DNA from: Bathynomus jamesi
Lineage: Eukaryota; Arthropoda; Malacostraca; Isopoda; Cirolanidae
DNA: 64,000 nt
Assembly: GCA_023014485.1 (NCBI GenBank)
Contig: JAJOZX010005777.1
Location: forward strand, 226,001-290,000
Direction: 5' to 3'
Part shown: piece by piece, positions 1 to 10,574 of the stretch
How the letters are laid out: the number at the start of each line of letters is the position of its first letter
Position numbering within the stretch: the first letter of the stretch is position 1
Program-made: the position numbers and the translations under genes
Notes under the pieces: generated by a model
What the model was told of the DNA's origin: nothing
Databases searched by the model: none
Seen by the model: the letters and a program-made list of their open reading frames with translations, nothing else

Positions 1-29
1 CACATCGGTGTGTGGTAATTTCAAATCGT

Positions 30-148
30 CCACAACGCGTTGTGGTCATATCCAAATCGTCCACAACGCGTTGCGGTTGTCTGAGAACGGCCATGAAGCG
101 AAAAACATCGGTGTATGGTCACTTAGGTGCATCCACAACGCGTCGTGG
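30..148. repeat. three copies of a CCACAACGCGTTGTGG-type palindrome
   Basis: A perfect 16-bp palindrome, CCACAACGCGTTGTGG, lies at 30-45. Near-copies lie at 61-76 and 133-148, each with one or two changes. The first two sit in a short tandem unit of about 31 bp that begins AAATCGT. The phrase CATCGGTGTGTGGT / CATCGGTGTATGGT also recurs at about 4 and 108, so this is the edge of a degenerate tandem repeat that continues left of the window. No coding potential is visible. Confidence 0.7.
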
Positions 149-376
149 CTGTTTTTTTCGCTCACTGAGCAATTTCGATGTTTGGGCGTAACATATATAG
201 TATAGTGGCGTTCGAAAGTCTGCGTCCACCTTATAATCACCTAATTCATTGTAAATTGTACAAATATACTGTATATGATCAGTACAACAAAATTTGATTT
301 GTTATTGTTACATTATTTGCTTCTAAATGTAATTATTATACATTAGTAAAGAAATTAACAATTCAATGGCATAATC

Positions 377-1355
377 TTAATAATCGATATGACCTCCTTT
401 TGCTTTAATGACAGCTTCCACTCTGTGAGGCACAGATTCGACAAGTTTCTGGATAACATTTTGTGCTATGCCGTTCCAGCATTCTTCTACATTCTCCCAG
501 AGAGAATCAAGAGAAGTTATATTCTTTTTAGCTTTCAGACTCTTCAAACAATCCCAAAGATGCTCTATTGGATTGAGATCAGGATTTTGTGGAGGAAACT
601 TCATAATTTGTAGAACACCATCTTTTTTCTTGTTGAGATAGTTCATGAAAAGGTTAGAAGTGTGCTTTGGGTCGTTATCCTGCTGGAAAGTGAATCCTTG
701 ACCATAAAGCCTCAATCCTGATGGTATTACATGTCTCGCTAGTATGGAGTGGTACTTCTCTTTTGTGAGAGTGTAAGTGATTCTGTTAAGATCTCCAACC
801 CTAGAATAACTGAAACACAACCCCAAACTTGAATGTTGCCTCACACAAACTCTTCTATGAGACCCAAAAAGTTCCACTTTTGATTCATCAGTAAAGAGAA
901 CTTTTTTTCCAGTCGTCTACAGTAAAATTTCGATATTCTCTTACCCACTCCAAACTTTTAGCATTATTTTGTTTCCTCAGTAGTGGTTTGGACACAGCAA
1001 CTCTGCCATGGAGACCAGCTTTTATGAGTCTTCTTTTTATGGTACTTGTACTTATTGGAGAGCCCCATTGTTCATTCAACTGTGCCTGAATCTGCGTAGC
1101 TGTGGCTTTTCTGTCACGCAGTGATGTAACCTTGATGTAATGATCCTCAGAATCAGTAGTCACTTTAGGTCTGCTAGATCTTGCCTTTGAAGAGCACGAT
1201 CCAGATTCTTTATATCCGCTTATTGTTCTTTGGACGGCCCCTTTTGAAACGTTAATTTTTGCCGAGATCTGGCGTTGGGACATTCCCTCTCTTGAAAGAG
1301 CAATTACACTGGTATGCATATGAAATTGTTTTGTCTGCTGTGAGGGTTTTTTCAA
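377..1355 (-). pseudogene. Tc1-like transposase (DD37E spacing), frameshifted
   Basis: This is a cut-and-paste transposase of the Tc1/mariner (ITm) superfamily in two pieces. The N-terminal piece (888-1355, 155 aa) holds a helix-turn-helix DNA-binding region (SREGMSQRQISAKINVSKGA). The C-terminal piece (377-877, 166 aa) holds the catalytic half. The break is a one-base length change in an A-run near 895-901, just before the first catalytic Asp (FTDES in the shifted frame). The second Asp is in QQDND and the Glu in NPIEHLW. I count 37 residues between them, so DD37E rather than the usual Tc1 DD34E. I could not find matching terminal repeats. The 5' end runs almost directly into the terminal repeat of the neighbouring element at 1370, so the copy is probably truncated. 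It is certainly inactive as it stands. Confidence 0.88.
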
Positions 1356-1588
1356 CTCATATTATATAATTCGACCATGCTGAATTCGAAAATGACATTG
1401 GTTTTCCTCAATCAGGTCAGGTTTTTTCTCTATTGGCCATTTATTATAAGTCCAATTTTATCCCCAAATTTATTGATTTTTTTAGCTTAAACACTGTAGA
1501 TACGAGTAATATTATAAGAACACTCGTGAAAAATGAAAACATTGTGTGAATAAATACTTTTATTCATACAATGAATATGGAAAAAAGT

Positions 1589-3826
1589 TTATTGAGGAAG
1601 GAATGAAGTTTTTTTGGCTTTCCGTCTGTGTTTTTCTTCGGGCACGCCTCGCTTCAAACACCAGCAATAGTCCGCCAGCATATTGATATCCCAGTTTCCC
1701 TGGTACCTCTCTTCCATTATTTTGATATCTTGGTGAAATCGTTCACCCTGTTCCTCACTATAATCCCCGCAATTTTCAGGAAAATAGTCCAAGTGGGACC
1801 ACAAAAAGTGCATTTTTATGGACATGCGCGACCCATGAGCTTTGAAAGCTTCCATCAAGTTTTCGACAACGGACTCGTATTCTGGACTTCTACGCTTGCC
1901 AAGAAAATCAGTGACAACTGATTTGAATGCCTGCCAGGCATTCTTCTCAGTTGGAGTCATTGCGTTTTCGAACTGAGTATCCTTGATCAAAGTTCGAATT
2001 TGAGGACCATCAAAAACCCCAGCATTTAGTTTAGCATCAGATATATGAGGAAATTTACTCTCGAGATATCGGAATGCTGAACCCTCCTTATTCATTGATT
2101 TGATGAAATTTTTCATCAAGCCCAGCTTAATATGAAGTGGTGGGAGCAAAATTTTTGTTGGTGGTACAAAGGGCACTGAAACGACATTATGCGACCCATG
2201 TTCAAAATTCTCTCTGGATGCCCATTCACGCTGTGCATAGTGCTTCTCATCCGCTCGGCTATCCCAATTGCAGAGGAAACATGGGTATTTCGTGTATCCC
2301 CCTTGCATTCCCAATACAAATGCCACACTCTGAAAAAAAATGAAAATATTTAAAGAATTTAGAGAATTTGTTCTATCAGATAAAAAAATCTATGCATTCG
2401 ACTGTATCACTTCTGTGGGGAAGTTAAGTGTTCTTATACGCTCTCAAATAACCTTTGGAAAAACAACATAGTCAATAGCAATAGTTTACTTATGATATTA
2501 GTATTACCTTCAAATCTCCACAGATCCTCGTTATGTTGGTCGTATACGAGAGCATCCAGTAAAATTTTCATGTTATCGTAGCTCTCAGTAAGTTGTACGG
2601 AATGTGCTACAGGGACTGATGCAACCCTATTCCCAATGTTGAGAAGTACTGCTTTCAAACTTCGTTTAGACGAGTCTATAAATAGCCTCCATTCTGATGC
2701 GTTATATGGCAGGCCCAAGGATTCGATTAGCCCTCAACATTGCAGCAGTACACTAAGGAAGAGGTATTTTCGTGCACTGCAAAAAACTTGCGGAATGCTT
2801 CCTCTCGTTTCCTATACCAGGAGAATGTTGTTCCCGGAGCCAGCAAGTTGTCCTCTCGAAGTCGTGAGCCCAAGATCTCGGCAGCTAATTTGGAAAGTCC
2901 TAAATCCCTGGTAAGATCATTAAGTTTGGCCTGGTTGAGAGGCCTCGGCTCATTTGAAGCGGTATTTTGAGGTGTATATACGACTGGGACTGGTCATTGG
3001 TCATTGATTCATCATCAGAATCATCGAAGTCCAGGGTTTGAGGTGGGTCGGGTATTGGAATTCCAGGACCATGGGGTACAGGTCTCATAGCAGAAGGAAT
3101 GTCAGGGTATACAACAATGTGTTTATTCTTCTTGTTAACTCCTGAAAATAGAAACACAGAAACATGGATATAAAACTTGCATATGAAATAGAAGAAGCAT
3201 TCAGACAGTGGCGGCTCGTGAGGGAAGGCTGCGGTCTGTAAGATATGAAATAGGTCGATGGAGTCTGTATATTTTCTTTCTTTTTCATTCATATTGTCCC
3301 TTCGGGGACAATATGAATGAAAAAGAAAGAAAATATACAATCATTGTATATGTAAATGTAACTTGTATAACAATATGTATGTGTAAATGTATTTTCTATA
3401 ACAATATGTATATGTAAATGTATGATTACCATTATGGTGATTATGCTATATATGGTGAATATTATGTCAAGTTTCATACGAGGATTTCAAAATATTTAAG
3501 AAAAATAAATTTATAAGCCCACCTTGGAGGTTTGTCATGCAGAAATAGCAATCTGTCACGTGATCCTTTCCTTCTCTCCAAATCATGGGAATTCCAAAAG
3601 GCAAAGATTTCGCTCTGCCTTTGCTCCATCTTCTCAAATTTTCAATGCACGTCTTGCAGCACATATGAGGGGCGAAATTTTTGTCCTGGTCCCCTAGCTT
3701 AATTCCAAAGTATGCTCTATACATTGTCTTCACAAATTTAGTGATTTGGGACTGGTTATTTGGCATGGTAACCGTCCCACATATGTAGCAGAATCTATTG
3801 GGATCATTTTTACACGCTCTATTCAT
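1589..3826 (-). pseudogene. family 2 transposon protein, copy A, with introns and frameshifts
   Basis: The protein aligns along its length with that at 37521-39200. Exon 1 (3826-3523) holds a Cys-pair module: FCYICG, then CCKTC, then DCYFC, reminiscent of a ZAD-type zinc finger. A GT-AG intron (3522-3142) follows. Exon 2 (3141 to about 2508) carries YPDIPSAMRPVPHG and the FIDSSKRSLKAVLLNIGN block. A second intron (about 2507-2332, GTAATAC...TTTCAG) leads to the last exon (to 1589), with CFLCNWDSR, LPPLHIKLGLMKNF, FPENCG and GERFHQDI. One-base shifts are visible near 2726 and near 2515, so it is a pseudogene. The gene family is common in arthropod genomes as an uncharacterised protein. The terminal repeats imply that it is a transposon gene, probably the transposase. 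Confidence 0.72.
3266..3339. repeat. perfect 35-bp hairpin capped by TTCG
   Basis: Arms 3266-3300 and 3305-3339 are exact reverse complements separated only by TTCG. In RNA this would be a 35-bp stem with a UUCG tetraloop. It lies inside the first intron of the copy A transposon gene. Confidence 0.9.
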
Positions 3827-4184
3827 TATGAAATATTTTATCTATATGCCTGAAAAGTAAAAAAAGATATTATACAAGTGAAACAAGTGATGACAAATGT
3901 TACTGTTCCAATTCCGCTTTGACAAAATCACGAAAACTTCTATTTTACTTATGAGGCCATAGCCGGATAACCTGAGCTGATTGAGAAAAACGGATTGCAG
4001 ATTCGAAATCAGCAGGAAAAACTCTATAAGAATCACTTACAAAACCCTTGACAGCAAAATTGATGCATACCAGTGTTATTTTTCCTCTCTGGGATAAGCT
4101 TAGTTCCTCAGACATTTCAATTAGGGCCCGTAAAGATAGAATAGAGAAAATGATTAATTATTTTTTAATCAAACTGCTACAATG

Positions 4185-5612
4185 CAGGGTTGGCAAAAAC
4201 CCAGGTTTTTCACAAAAAAAAACAACCCAACTGGGTTTTGGGGTTTTTGATGGGTTGAAATTTTTTTTAGAAAGGTTCGATAATTATTTAGTGCCTAATG
4301 TATCTATTATTTTATTAATTTATTTATCTAATCTTCAATATATTAAAAAGCCATTTTTATTTCACAGAAAGTTCAGATATGAGAGATAATAATGATATAT
4401 TAGAATTTTCTCCATTTTAATTTTAGATCTTTCCTTTATTTCTTAACAGCAGATTTCAGCTTTATTTAGACCTAACTCAAATTTAAATTTTTAAGATGCT
4501 AAAGAGTTATAGAGGTGGAAGATCTAAAGCTAGCGAATGGGACGAGGTGACTTTATTAAGTGATCAGCCTACTAGAGTACTATGCAATTATTGCAAAGAA
4601 AGTATCACTCGAAAAATTGAGAGAAACATCATCTAGAGAAAGTTAGACCCCGCACATACTGGTGGCAGACTTAAAGCTGCTGAATGGGATGAAGTAGAAA
4701 TGTTGAGTGACCAACCAAATAGAGTTCGGTGCAAATACTGCAGATGTGTATTTTCGAAAAAAATAGAACGAGTGAAACATCATTTAGATCGATGCAATAA
4801 AAAATGGGTACAGGCTCGTGATGATGAAGCGGATGAGCTTACAAATACAGCTACATCAGCAACTCTTCCTCCTACACATAGACACGGCAGTTTTGAGAGT
4901 AGACCCTCTTCAAGCAAATCATATGAAAGCCTGGTTTATGATGACACTACAATTCACAGTAGTGAGACTTCATTCACTTCAACCGCTTCTGAATCTTCCA
5001 TACCATTTTTTCATTCTACTCCAGCCAAGAAAACACAAGGTCAGATAATGCCATATGTGGTTAGAACTGTAGATCAAAAAGAACAACTAGATTTGCAAAT
5101 GGCCAGATTTTTCTTTTCAGCAAATATTCCATTTGTAGTTGTAGAGAATAAAGAATTTATTAAATGGGTCCAAAATTTAAGACCAGGCTATTGTCCTCCA
5201 AGCAGAAAAAAATTATCTGATGACTCGCTAATCAAAGTGAATAATGAAGTAGGTACTGGATTCAATGAAAAAAGACTTAGTCAATTCTACTGTAACTTTA
5301 ATTCAAGATGGTTGGAGCAATGTGTCAAATGATCCAACAATTGCCCATAGTGTTCACAATGGGTGCAAATCCTTTTTAATAACTTCTCAATTTTTTATAA
5401 TCTTTGTTTACACATTGCATAATTTAAGAATTGTTTTATAAGTCAGCTTACTTGAAATAATCAACATGCCAAATCATTCTAATTAGCTACAATTGAACAA
5501 TGTAGCAATCAGAAAAATTTCAATTATTTTAAAATAAACATCTCAGAACAAAAACCAAAAAACTCACTGAAAATTCCAGTGGGTTGGGTTGGGTTTTTGG
5601 GTGCCAACCCTG
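4185..5612 (+). mobile_element. hAT transposon, internally deleted, with perfect 8-bp target duplication
   Basis: The ends are inverted repeats: CAGGGTTGGCA at 4185 and TGCCAACCCTG ending at 5612, followed inward by GGGTTTTTG-rich subterminal sequence. The flanks are identical 8-mers, CTACAATG at 4177-4184 and CTACAATG at 5613-5620. An 8-bp duplication plus a BED-finger coding stretch is diagnostic of the hAT superfamily. The 1428-bp length is too short for a full hAT transposase, so the catalytic and dimerisation regions are deleted. Confidence 0.93.
4496..5332 (+). pseudogene. hAT transposase N-terminal fragment with duplicated BED finger
   Basis: The open part (4700-5332, 210 aa) starts with a BED-type zinc finger: CKYC, then HHLDRC. 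A Ser/Thr-rich linker follows, then the typical start of the hAT transposase core, LQMARFFFSANIPF ... WVQNLRPGYCPPSRKKL. Just upstream (4496-4636) lies a diverged second copy of the same finger. It reads SKASEWDEVTLLSDQPTR and CNYC, then hits a stop after KIERN. The finger exon was therefore duplicated in tandem and the first copy decayed. The reading frame ends at 5332, and the RNase-H-like core and hATC domain are absent. It could still act as a DNA-binding fragment if expressed, but nothing shows expression. Confidence 0.85.
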
Positions 5613-5620
5613 CTACAATG

Positions 5621-6342
5621 TCATTGACTAATTGGTTTTATCAGTTATAATAGACCACTTTTAAAATTACTGTATGAATACACTATTTTGAGGATTAATA
5701 ACTTTTGGCTATGGTCTGTCACCAATACCTGGGTTAAAATCGGTGTTGTTATAGAGCAAATAAAAAAACGTAACAGGACCAAAAAGGACCATTTTCATTG
5801 ATGTGTCCTTTCTTATGAAATAGAAGCTACATTACTTACACATGTAGTAGAATATATGACATACCATTTTTGTAAAAGAAAATACCTTAATATAGCGGAC
5901 ATACTTTCTTAGAGTTTTATTAAAGGAAACAAAGCAGAAGTGATGACAAAATATTTATTTTTTAAAAACCGTTATGCTTCAAACAACTTAAAACGACGTA
6001 AAATATTCCGAAAAATGGCGATGGCAAAAATGGCAAAAATATTTAATGAAATCCATCTGAAATGTTCCATTTTTTATATTGAAGGATTCGGCATGTTTTC
6101 TTTTATCATTGTTACTAATATTTAAAAGCAAATGAGCATTGTTAATGTCTATATTATGGTCTCTGTGTTGGGCCGAACTATCATCAGCCGTGCTCAAAGT
6201 GTATTTATGCCGAAATCAATGGTTTTACCGATGTAACTCTTAGAGCAATCCCAACATGGGATTCGATAAGTCCAGAATTGGAGGAACAATTCGATAATTG
6301 ATTTTTCCTTAGGAAGCTGCAAGTGGAATAAGGAACCCGTGA
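5621..6342. other. intergenic, nothing recognised
   Basis: AT-rich sequence between the hAT element and the Polinton target site. I see no coding stretch with family resemblance and no repeat structure. Confidence 0.5.
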
Positions 6343-6348
6343 AACCAC

Positions 6349-6583
6349 AGTAGTATACCCTCAAAATACCAGAGTGCAGAAATGTTACGTAATGTTGCAA
6401 GAGTGCCAACCCCACCCCCTTGTTGCGAGAGTGCCAACCTCCACCCTATTTGTTGCAAGATTGCCAACCCCCAACCCCCTTGTTGCAGGGAGGGCAACCC
6501 CACCCCCTTTGTTGCCAACCCCAAATTGAGGTTGCAAAGCCTCTTTGGGAGAGAAGATGGGACGACCTCACCCCCAAAGGGGC

Positions 6584-6628
<45 letters not shown>

Positions 6629-6715
6629 AGCAGGTGTTCGTCCGACAGCTGTCAGACGCATATGGGGTCTTCAGCCACGCTGCCGCTCTCTTATAGTGCC
6701 CCTAATCAGCCAGTG
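6349..6715 (+). repeat. left terminal inverted repeat of the Polinton
   Basis: This region matches the reverse complement of about 28110-28471. Shared blocks are AGAGTGCAGAAATGTTACGT, GTTGCAAGAGTGCCAACCC, GAGGTTGCAAAGCCTCTTTG, CCCCCAAAGGGGCAGA, GACAGCTGTCAGACGCATAT and CCGCTCTCTTATAG. A (GA)n tract at about 6584-6631 is specific to this copy. Similarity may continue to about 6760, where both sides have CCAGTTGGCTTAGAAG. Confidence 0.92.
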
Positions 6716-6964
6716 CCTCCGGGGGTCAACCATATAATAATCATCCAGTTGGCTTAGAAGCCCGATTTGACAAATAAATTAATTAATTATTCTGAAATCC
6801 GACACCAAAAAATTATATAATTGTGTACAAGGAACAAGTAAAACGCCGATACATTTGTTTATAAATTAATGGATATACAACGGGCCATATATATATAATT
6901 TGAAATTATATAATCATTCAAAACGGGCATTATCAAATATTCGTACAGGAAAAATTATGGTTAA

Positions 6965-7052
6965 ACCCTTTACCGCCCAAATGGACAAATTTGTAACATG
7001 TCAAATACATGCATTCATAACTTAACCCTACAAAAATTCAGGCGGTAAAGGG
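6965..7052. mobile_element. small TTAA-flanked MITE (piggyBac type)
   Basis: Inverted repeats ACCCTTTACCGCC (6965-6977) and GGCGGTAAAGGG (7041-7052) are flanked outside by TTAA at 6961-6964 and 7053-7056. The TTAA duplication and CCC start fit a piggyBac-derived MITE. It holds no coding sequence. Confidence 0.75.
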
Positions 7053-7056
7053 TTAA

Positions 7057-7766
7057 ATATATTGAAAATATACGATACGTATATTCATATTAGTACAGGA
7101 AATAAATAAATAAATAAATAAATAAATAAATATATATATATATACACACACACAGTTTAAATATATTGTATTTATGTTCTACGATGCAAAACGCACTCAC
7201 ACGTAATAGAGCCAGGTGTCACAGTGTACGTGCACTAAAAGGGGTTGGGTTCGCACCCGACAGGGCTTGTTACTCAGAGTACCCTAATGCTCTCCCCGTG
7301 CGTCTAAAGCTGGCGTAAAACACTTCAATTAAAAAATAAAAATAAATGAACACTTCGTGCGTAGATAAATTTCAATTCAAAAAGAAAACTTATCACGTAA
7401 AATCTAACCGTATTTACTGGAATTTTATCTCCAGAAATTTTTAATTAACTTTCTCCACGGTTACAACAAAATTAGAAATTTTTATTAAAAACAATGCTTA
7501 ATAATACTTGATTTGGGTTCAAATGCGGAACGTTTTAGCAACCCTAAATACAATAGATCAGTGTCCCCAACCTTTTTTGTATGGTTGCCAAAAAACCAAT
7601 TCTAATCCAACTTCATTACCCAATCATTAATATTATTTTTTATAACTTCTAGATCGCGTGTCATTAGGCTACCCCACAAAATAGTTGTCAATACCCCAGT
7701 GATTAATTTTCCCCTAAGTAAGCGTGAAATTATTATTATTATTATTATTATTACCACTACTAATTG

Positions 7767-7839
<73 letters not shown>
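7057..7839. other. AT-rich stretch with microsatellites, no gene
   Basis: It contains (AAAT)n/(TA)n/(CA)n at about 7098-7155, a (TTA)n run at about 7732-7753 and a long (TA)n run at about 7768-7838. The (TA)n run is the insertion target of the element that follows. A GGGTTCGCACCC motif near 7248 resembles a tRNA T-arm but has no partner. Confidence 0.6.
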
Positions 7840-10503
7840 TAGGGTGTCCCAGCCTCACATGTGAAAATAACAATTTGCAAGAGTCAAATCGCACACCCCT
7901 TTAATTAATTACACCTGAAGAAAGGAAAAAATGGGCGAAATTTCATTGTCCTATTAGGAGGGGAAGGGTCCCCTCATTGACCTTGTTTATTCGACCCTAT
8001 ATGAACAAACGTAAATGCTCAGCATTAATCATTCTAGAATGGAAGAATGAAATGTAAATTCTTTCTAATGACTAAATTAAAGGAAATGGAAATTCTTCCT
8101 AATGGCACATTTCATTTCGGGGGACAGAGGATCTTTTTGTCTGCTGAGGGGACTGCTGGCGGTGGTATTCGACGACTTGGTACACGAGCTGCCGTTCCTC
8201 CTCGTTTTTTGTCAGGCCCTCGTTGAAATCTTCCGCCAGTTTCACCGCCCGTTCTGCCGCGTCGTTCACAGACTTCAACGATGGTGCACATCCTTCGAGA
8301 TCTTTGGGGGTTTTTGGAACCGGCAGCTTCAGGCAATGAAAAAGGTTTTGAGTCCTTTTCGTGACCAAGGTGCTCAAATCCGACCGTCTCACGGTCAAGA
8401 CACTCTTTCCCTCCAGCCGACGCAGATCTTTTGGGTTTTCGGTCTTCTTGTGCAGGTTTTGGAGCATGGCTGTCTTCTCTGCATCGGTGGTTTTGGAGGA
8501 GAACATAGCGAGTCCGGCTAAATCTTCGCTTAGGTACCAGAGGTGGCCTCGGAATTTCGTCAATGCGGCGGTACCTACATCATGATCCACCGCCTTGTAC
8601 CGCTCTAGGTCCTCCAACAGCTCCAGGTCATTGACGGGCGCGTCCGCCGTCAATGGTGCCTCGAACCACCTCTGGAGGTAGATGGTGACGGCAAAGACGT
8701 TTATCCTGCGTAGTGACCGGACCTCGTGAGCGGTCAGGTGGAATTGGCTTCGGAAGATGAACATCTTAAGACAGTAAATGCCTTTGGCCATCCACCTGGC
8801 CCGGTGGTATGCTCCAGGACGATTGTACCGGAGATCTCGTTTGCCATGACCATCGAGGAAGACCAGAGCGAGGATCAGGAACTCCCGGTAATCGTCTTTT
8901 GGGTGGCCAACTTCAAGCTGGTCTTCAATGAAGTGGACAATCTGCTCTTTTTCAACGCCACCCATTCCGAAAGGATGTCGCTTGGGCCATCGCCGTTGAA
9001 CGGAGAAGCCTGCTTCTGGTCGATGAACTCCCATTGGGATTCGAAGCGAGCGAACAGCGCAATTTCGGGGCCAGAAGACCTGAAGAACAGGTCAAAGACT
9101 GAGGTGATTACCAATTCCATCATGTGGTGTCTGCAAGCCAGGAAAAGAACGCGGCGGTCCATTTGGTCCTGGATAATCGTACAAGCGCCACTGTGAATAC
9201 CGGTATTCGCCGCTGTTGTGTCGAAGCAGAGACCGGCAATCCATGGTTGAACTTGCGGCCAATCATCCAGCACCTTCAGAACAGCTCCAGCCATCCGCTG
9301 TCCCGTGCTGTCAGGGATTTTTGGGATCGCCAACAACTTCTCAAGATTCTTCCCGCTGACCAGCACTGGTATGCGATCCGATTTCCCTCCATCCGAATCA
9401 GGGAGGAGTTTGCCATCAAAGTGGACGACAAGCGGCGTATCAGGATTGAACTCGGTCTTGATTCCGGCTGCCAAGTTCTTCCGGGACTTCTGCCGTGAAC
9501 GGTGAAGACTTGATTTGGACAAGGTGACCGAGGATAACTCAACTCCCGCGGCAGCGAGTGCTGGAGCCACAATGTGCATCGCTTGGCGTACTGAGGTTCC
9601 AGTTCGATCCAGGGCTGCAGCAAAATTGGGATATTGGATGATCCTCCTTGCCGACACTTGGCCGTCCTTGGGAGCGGATCGAGGAGCCGAAGGACCAGGA
9701 GAGGAATATTGGACATCATCATTGGATGCTTCGGCCATGGACTCCGAAGAAGAAGACCCACTTTTCACCGTTCCTTTTGCTTGCAGTGAGTCCATCTCTT
9801 CGCGGCTTTTCTTCAGCTGCTCGGCGTTTCTCCCGCTCCGCTGCCCTGCGAGCAAACTCCAGGTCCTCTCCTCCGATGTACATCTTCCGCACGGTTCGCT
9901 GGTCATTCAGAAAGTCTCGATCTTCGGGGACTTTGATGAGTTTCATGGCGTTGGCATGAGCTGTTTCGAACAGTGTATTCAGGTTGACTTGGAATCCCTT
10001 TTCCCGCTCCAGTTGCTTCTCTCCCCCACGGTTTCGGTTTCTGGAAACCTTCTCGTAGTCCGTGGAGAGGGCCTTGATCCTCTCGACGCACTTGGGCTTG
10101 TGGGAGGTCAGAATAGATGCCCAAGCCCACACCGCCATAACCTCATCAGCTACCACATTGGCAGCTTCCGCCGTGGACGTTTTTTTCTTCCGAGTGAAGA
10201 ACAACAGACGTCGAAGAACATCTCCCACTGTCGGGAGTTGACACAGCGTTTCCAGGGGTTCATTTCGCAACACCCCCACCAACCACAGTCTCCTGCTTTC
10301 TTGTATCCATAACCTGAAAAGAAATATGCTACAATTAGTATAAGGTAGAGAGTAGCCGTTCGGCAATAGTAACACATGGTTTGAGGGGACCCTTAAAATT
10401 AAAGAACACGAATGAAATAATATCTTGCTGGCATGTTTTCACAAGTGGAAGAAATTAGGGGGGTGTGCATGACAAACTTCAGGAACAAAAAAAATTGGGA
10501 CAC

Positions 10504-10507
<4 letters not shown>
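7840..10507 (-). mobile_element. family 1 (TAGGGTG, hAT-like) transposon, copy 1, nested in the Polinton
   Basis: The left end is TAGGGTGTCCCA (7840-7851). The right end is TTGGGACACTCTA (ending 10507), its imperfect inverse. Both outer flanks are long (TA)n tracts, so the element inserted into a TA microsatellite and the exact duplication is hidden. At 2668 bp it is almost the same length as copy 2 (2661 bp). It lies between the left Polinton repeat and the protease gene, so it arrived after the Polinton. Confidence 0.85.
8099..10320 (-). pseudogene. family 1 transposon protein, copy 1, nearly intact in three frames
   Basis: There are three overlapping frames: 10320-9719 (N-terminal, after a TTTCAG acceptor-like site at about 10312), 9906-8875 and 9034-8099. 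They join with one-base shifts near 9770 and 9000. Conserved blocks in order are a charged N-terminal region with KVPEDRDFLNDQR, VHFDGKLLPDSDGG, DRIPVLVSG, CFDTTAANTG, ACRHH, FIDQ, DDYREFL, RARWMAKGIY, LWYLSEDL and VNDAAERAVKL. The same blocks occur in the copies at 34570, 42262 and 54494. Two Asp blocks followed by DDYRE could be an RNase-H-like DDE core. CFDTTxxNTG followed by C-x-HH resembles the middle of hAT transposases. Superfamily placement is inference; the transposase role follows from the terminal repeats. Confidence 0.75.

Positions 10508-10574
<67 letters not shown>

Larger units (their letters stand above)
1370..4075 (-). mobile_element. DNA transposon of family 2 (CACTGGT termini), copy A
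   Basis: This element carries a minus-strand gene homologous to that at 37521-39200. Its 5' terminal repeat starts at 4075 and reads, on the minus strand, CACTGGT, then TCAAGGGTTTTG, then TGCTGATTTCGAATCTG. This matches the 5' end of copy B at 36972 block by block. The inner part of the 3' repeat is at about 1370-1440 on the plus strand (TGCTGAATTCGAAAATGAC, then CAATCAGGTCAGGTT). The outer 60-80 bp of the 3' repeat are missing where the Tc1 pseudogene begins. No target duplication can be assigned because one end is lost. Confidence 0.7.

Noticed and set aside
7200..7330. Possible tRNA or SINE around GGGTTCGCACCC
   Set aside because: A T-arm-like motif is present, but I could not find an A box or an anticodon arm at the right distance.
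8102..10312. Plus-strand frames of 124 to 265 codons opposite the family 1 gene
   Set aside because: They are antisense to conserved protein blocks and have no recognisable content of their own.
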